Source: Gammaproteobacteria bacterium
GTDB lineage: Bacteria; Pseudomonadota; Gammaproteobacteria; Xanthomonadales; SZUA-36
NCBI GenBank assembly: GCA_021772935.1
Contig: JAJFLA010000046.1
Location: 62,001-126,000 of the forward strand
Direction of reading: 5' to 3'
DNA length: 64,000 nucleotides
Shown here: positions 61,378 to 64,000 of the stretch, piece by piece
Position numbering within the stretch: position 1 is the stretch's first letter
How the letters are laid out: every line of letters begins with the position of its first letter
The notes under the pieces: model-generated
The model's input: the letters and a program-made list of their open reading frames with translations, nothing else
Database searches by the model: none
What the model was told of the DNA's origin: nothing
Translations under genes and position numbers: made by a program

Positions 61378-61647
61378 AATGTTATTCCTTGGTTTGCCCA
61401 TGCTGCTAAACCTTCCCGGTTCCACGCAAGACAGGCTAATTATTTCATGACTTATTTAATTCACACTTCTTCTAAAATCGTTCCTCGATATTAATGTTTC
61501 GTAAGTTTTATATGTGTTTCGGCGCAAAAATGGTCGATAAACCCAAGTGGGCTCCAACTTGCAGACGGCAAAAATCGTCTTTCGTTGTATTTGTGATTAC
61601 AATGCAAGCATGTACAGACCGCGCCCATATTACTATTTGCACGGATT

Positions 61648-62769
61648 ATGAGCAACGCATTCCTCAGTATAGAAAATCAGCCTGGCAGACTGATAGTCAA
61701 TGTTAAGGGTCACTGGATATTTGACCAGGTTCTGGCTCTGGAAGATGCAACCGCGCTGGTATTACCAGAAGCAGGGCAGCTCGTTACATTTCAATGTGCG
61801 GGTCTGGAGGATATTGATATAGCTGGTGCCTGGGTCCTCTATGACCGCAGTGAGCAATTATCTGAGTTGGGGATAAAGTCCGAGTTAACGGGTTTCAAAG
61901 CTGGACATTTTAAATTTCTGCAGCATGTTATTGACGCTGCTGCCATCCGCGAATACGAACAAACTCCAGTGAGTCCTCAACGTGTAAAGGTTCTGCGCAG
62001 GACTGTGGAAAAGTTGGGCCGGACCACCGCTACAAGTATCGAAGATCTCGGCACAATTGCAAGATCCATCCTCGATGGTGTACGCAGGCCATCATTGATC
62101 ATGGTGGGTGAAACCATCAAGCAGGTTTACTTCACCGGTGTACAGGCTATCCCGGTTGTGATGGTCATTACTTTTCTAATCGGTATTGTAACGGCCCACC
62201 AGGCGGCTGGGCAGTTGGAGAAGTTTGGTGCGACCGTGCTTGTGGTGGATCTGGTGAGTATCTCAATTACGCGTGAAATGGGTGTGCTACTGGCTGCGAT
62301 CATGGTGGCGGGTCGGTCCGGAAGCGCCTTTGCCGCCGCATTGGGTGTCATGAAGCTTAACGAAGAAGTGGATGCTATGCGTGTAATGGGCCTGAACCCC
62401 AACCAGGTGCTGGTTATTCCTCGCATACTCGGACTGGTGATCGCGCTTCCCATTCTGACCATATTTGCAGATATTGCCGGTATTGCCGGTGGAGCTTTGA
62501 TCGCAATGGGCTCGATGGGCATTAGTGGTCTGCAGTTTGTTGAGCGTGTGGCTTACAGCACCGATCTGGCAGATTTCTACGTTGGTTTGAGCAAGGCTCC
62601 TGTTTTTGCCTTGCTGATTGCCATGGTCGCCACCTTGCGTGGCTTGCAAGTTAAATCTTCGGCTGAAGAACTGGGCCTGAAAACCACCATGGCAGTGGTA
62701 CAGTCAATTTTTATGATCATTGTTGCTGATGCTTTTTTTGCAACCTTATTCACACGTATGGGTATCTGA
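61648..62769 (+). CDS. mlaE: MlaE-type permease with N-terminal STAS domain
   Basis: 373 aa. Residues 1-105 form a STAS-like domain (WIFDQVLALEDATALVLPE, GLEDIDIAGAWVLYDRSEQL) fused to the MlaE permease (about 135-373: PVVMVITFLIGIVTAHQAAGQL, SITREMGVLLAAIMVAGRSGSAFAA, EVDAMRVMGLNPNQVLVIPRIL). This fused form, rather than the separate MlaB of E. coli, is known in many proteobacteria. It forms the membrane core of phospholipid transport between inner and outer membranes with MlaF and MlaD encoded next. Confidence 0.92.
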   Translation: MSNAFLSIENQPGRLIVNVKGHWIFDQVLALEDATALVLPEAGQLVTFQCAGLEDIDIAGAWVLYDRSEQLSELGIKSELTGFKAGHFKFLQHVIDAAAIREYEQTPVSPQRVKVLRRTVEKLGRTTATSIEDLGTIARSILDGVRRPSLIMVGETIKQVYFTGVQAIPVVMVITFLIGIVTAHQAAGQLEKFGATVLVVDLVSISITREMGVLLAAIMVAGRSGSAFAAALGVMKLNEEVDAMRVMGLNPNQVLVIPRILGLVIALPILTIFADIAGIAGGALIAMGSMGISGLQFVERVAYSTDLADFYVGLSKAPVFALLIAMVATLRGLQVKSSAEELGLKTTMAVVQSIFMIIVADAFFATLFTRMGI

Positions 62770-63536
62770 TGGATATCATCATTTCAGTTGATAAGCTGGT
62801 CAATCGTTTTGGCAGCCAGGTCGTACACGACCAGCTATGCCTGGATGTGCGGCGCGATGAGATCCTCGGTGTCGTAGGTGGTTCTGGTAGTGGAAAGTCG
62901 GTGCTGATGCGTAGCATTCTAGGCCTGCAAAGACCAAACAGTGGCACTATTACGGTACTTGGACAGAAAATTAAGTATCACCAACCGGGGCCGAGCCGTT
63001 GTTGGGGTGTATTATTTCAGGGTGGGGCGCTTTTATCCGGTTTGACCGTACAGGAAAATGTCGAATTGCCGATTGCATTGCATTCAAATATGCCGGTAGA
63101 AACGCGACATGAACTGGCCAGCCTGAAACTGTTGATGACCGGTTTGTCCCTGTCAGTTGCAGACAAATACCCGTCTGAACTATCGGGTGGTATGAGAAAG
63201 AGGGTTTCATTGGCAAGAGCACTGGCATTGGAACCCAGGATTCTCTTCCTGGATGAGCCCACTGCAGGCCTTGATCCGATTGCCGCCACTGAATTTGACG
63301 AATTGATCACTTACCTGCACGATAATCTCGACCTGACCATCATGATGATCACCCATGATGTTGACAGTCTGTTTGGTATTTGTGATCGCATAGCGGTACT
63401 TGTGGACAGGAGCGTAGTGGTGGGAAGCGTGGCTGAGATACTGGATTCTGAACATCCATGGATCAAAAGCTATTTTGGCGTGCCACGCGCACAAAGGGCG
63501 CGTCACGCAGTTGGAGGAACTAAGCATCAACAATAA
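62769..63536 (+). CDS. mlaF: MlaF-type ABC transporter ATPase
   Basis: 255 aa, starting on a TGATG junction with mlaE. Walker A GGSGSGKSV, Q-loop FQGGALLSGLTVQENVELP as in MlaF, signature LSGGMRKRVSLARALAL, Walker B ILFLDEPTAGLDPI and the His switch in ITHDVDSL. It energises the lipid transporter. The last ten bases overlap the proposed mlaD start. Confidence 0.94.
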   Translation: MDIIISVDKLVNRFGSQVVHDQLCLDVRRDEILGVVGGSGSGKSVLMRSILGLQRPNSGTITVLGQKIKYHQPGPSRCWGVLFQGGALLSGLTVQENVELPIALHSNMPVETRHELASLKLLMTGLSLSVADKYPSELSGGMRKRVSLARALALEPRILFLDEPTAGLDPIAATEFDELITYLHDNLDLTIMMITHDVDSLFGICDRIAVLVDRSVVVGSVAEILDSEHPWIKSYFGVPRAQRARHAVGGTKHQQ

Positions 63537-64000
63537 AAATTTTGCCGTCGGTTTGTTTGTTGCCCTGGCTCTCACAGCATTTGTGGCTGCAACGTTCTGG
63601 TTGACAGGTAGGCAAGCTTCGGAACCTACGGTCAATTATTCGATGTTCTTTGAGCAGGACGTTGGCGGTCTGATGCTTGGTGGACCGGTATTTTATATGG
63701 GAGTAGAAGTCGGAACGGTCACTGCCATGGATATCATTCCCGGGGAATCCATGCGAGTTCGTGTTGACGCTGAAGTGCTAAAATCCATACCCATCAACGC
63801 AGGTACTTATGCCAGTCTGGCTTTCCAGGGTATTACCGGCGTAGCCGTCATCAAGTTGAACGCCGATCCCGGCTTGCACGCAGCTTTGAAAAAGAATAAA
63901 GACAGTGAATTTCCGGTGATTGCTATCCGTGATACAGGCTTCAGTGCGTTGCTGGCAAAAGCACCTGGTATTGTCGATAAGCTTGATTCAGTATTGTTAC
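63526..64000 (+). CDS. mlaD: MlaD-type MCE lipid transport protein, N-terminal part
   Basis: About 158 residues before the window ends. One membrane helix (FAVGLFVALALTAFVAATFWL), then an MCE domain (about 35-125: VNYSMFFEQDVGGLMLGGPVFYMGVEVGTV, YASLAFQGITGVAVIKL). It is the periplasmic hexameric lipid channel of the Mla system. Start: no ATG occurs; TTG 63511 is in frame but precedes the binding site, while ATC 63526 lies 8 bases after GGAGG and gives the usual N-terminus (NNKNFAVGLFV). I place the start at ATC tentatively. Confidence 0.85.
   Translation, partial: MNNKNFAVGLFVALALTAFVAATFWLTGRQASEPTVNYSMFFEQDVGGLMLGGPVFYMGVEVGTVTAMDIIPGESMRVRVDAEVLKSIPINAGTYASLAFQGITGVAVIKLNADPGLHAALKKNKDSEFPVIAIRDTGFSALLAKAPGIVDKLDSVLL

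Noticed and set aside
61494-61706. Plus-strand frame of 70 codons before mlaE
   Set aside because: It overlaps the mlaE start in another frame and lies in the divergent promoter region; composition is not protein-like.
1-64000. rRNA, tRNA, CRISPR arrays, replication origin
   Set aside because: None recognised by eye. A covariance-model scan would be needed to exclude small RNAs.

Overview
The window looks like chromosomal DNA of a Gram-negative, probably marine, gammaproteobacterium. It carries two large TonB-dependent receptors, lipoproteins with clear lipoboxes, an Mla lipid-transport operon, a long PutA next to an Lrp-type regulator, and the families DUF3025, DUF482 and DUF2914. No rRNA, tRNA, CRISPR array or transposase was recognised. 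Gene density is high, and many neighbours overlap by ATGA or TGATG, so most genes sit in translationally coupled operons.

1-16 kb: after a truncated nucleoside hydrolase and a small membrane protein comes an acyl-CoA/hydroxyacid locus. It has a FabH-like condensing enzyme, two CoA ligases, two cytoplasmic alpha/beta hydrolases, a 3-hydroxybutyrate dehydrogenase, a spinster-type MFS carrier, a TonB receptor, a TetR regulator, a tandem MaoC pair of which one member has lost its active site, a crotonase, an exported PHB-depolymerase-like esterase, a PhaJ-like hydratase and a FabG-like reductase. I infer uptake and breakdown of an ester or polyhydroxyalkanoate-like substrate, or of a bulky acyl-CoA. 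A POT peptide transporter follows at 16.4-18.1 kb.

18-30 kb: a six-gene minus-strand operon encodes two FG-GAP/ASPIC-UnbV propeller proteins, a giant TPR plus FG-GAP lipoprotein, an exported TPR protein, a nitrilase-family amidohydrolase and a fused cytochrome b/pentaheme cytochrome c. I know of no described system with this composition, and it is the best candidate here for something new.

30-40 kb: DUF482 acyltransferase, DUF3025 protein, FabH, a ThrE-type exporter, and then a small island (membrane redoxin, monooxygenase-like protein, DUF427 protein, LysR regulator). The island is flanked by 139-bp direct repeats that duplicate the junction between thrE and a glutamate-synthase-domain gene, with a broken remnant of the latter left behind. 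A sulfotransferase follows.

40-54.6 kb: a bacterial GDA1/CD39 apyrase-like lipoprotein, a DUF4097 repeat protein, a lipid kinase, a two-component system, a Cys-rich DUF2914 lipoprotein, a TonB-like protein, and a five-gene Lol-like operon (LolA-like carrier, two FtsX-type permeases, ATPase, outer-membrane barrel protein).

54.6-64 kb: putA and a divergent Lrp/AsnC regulator, a second TonB receptor with a strong terminator, and the start of an mla operon (mlaE, mlaF, partial mlaD) that runs off the window.

Three genes (5317-6117, 24736-28047, 63526-64000) lack a suitable ATG/GTG/TTG start. Each instead has an ATA, ATT or ATC codon at ideal distance from a Shine-Dalgarno sequence.
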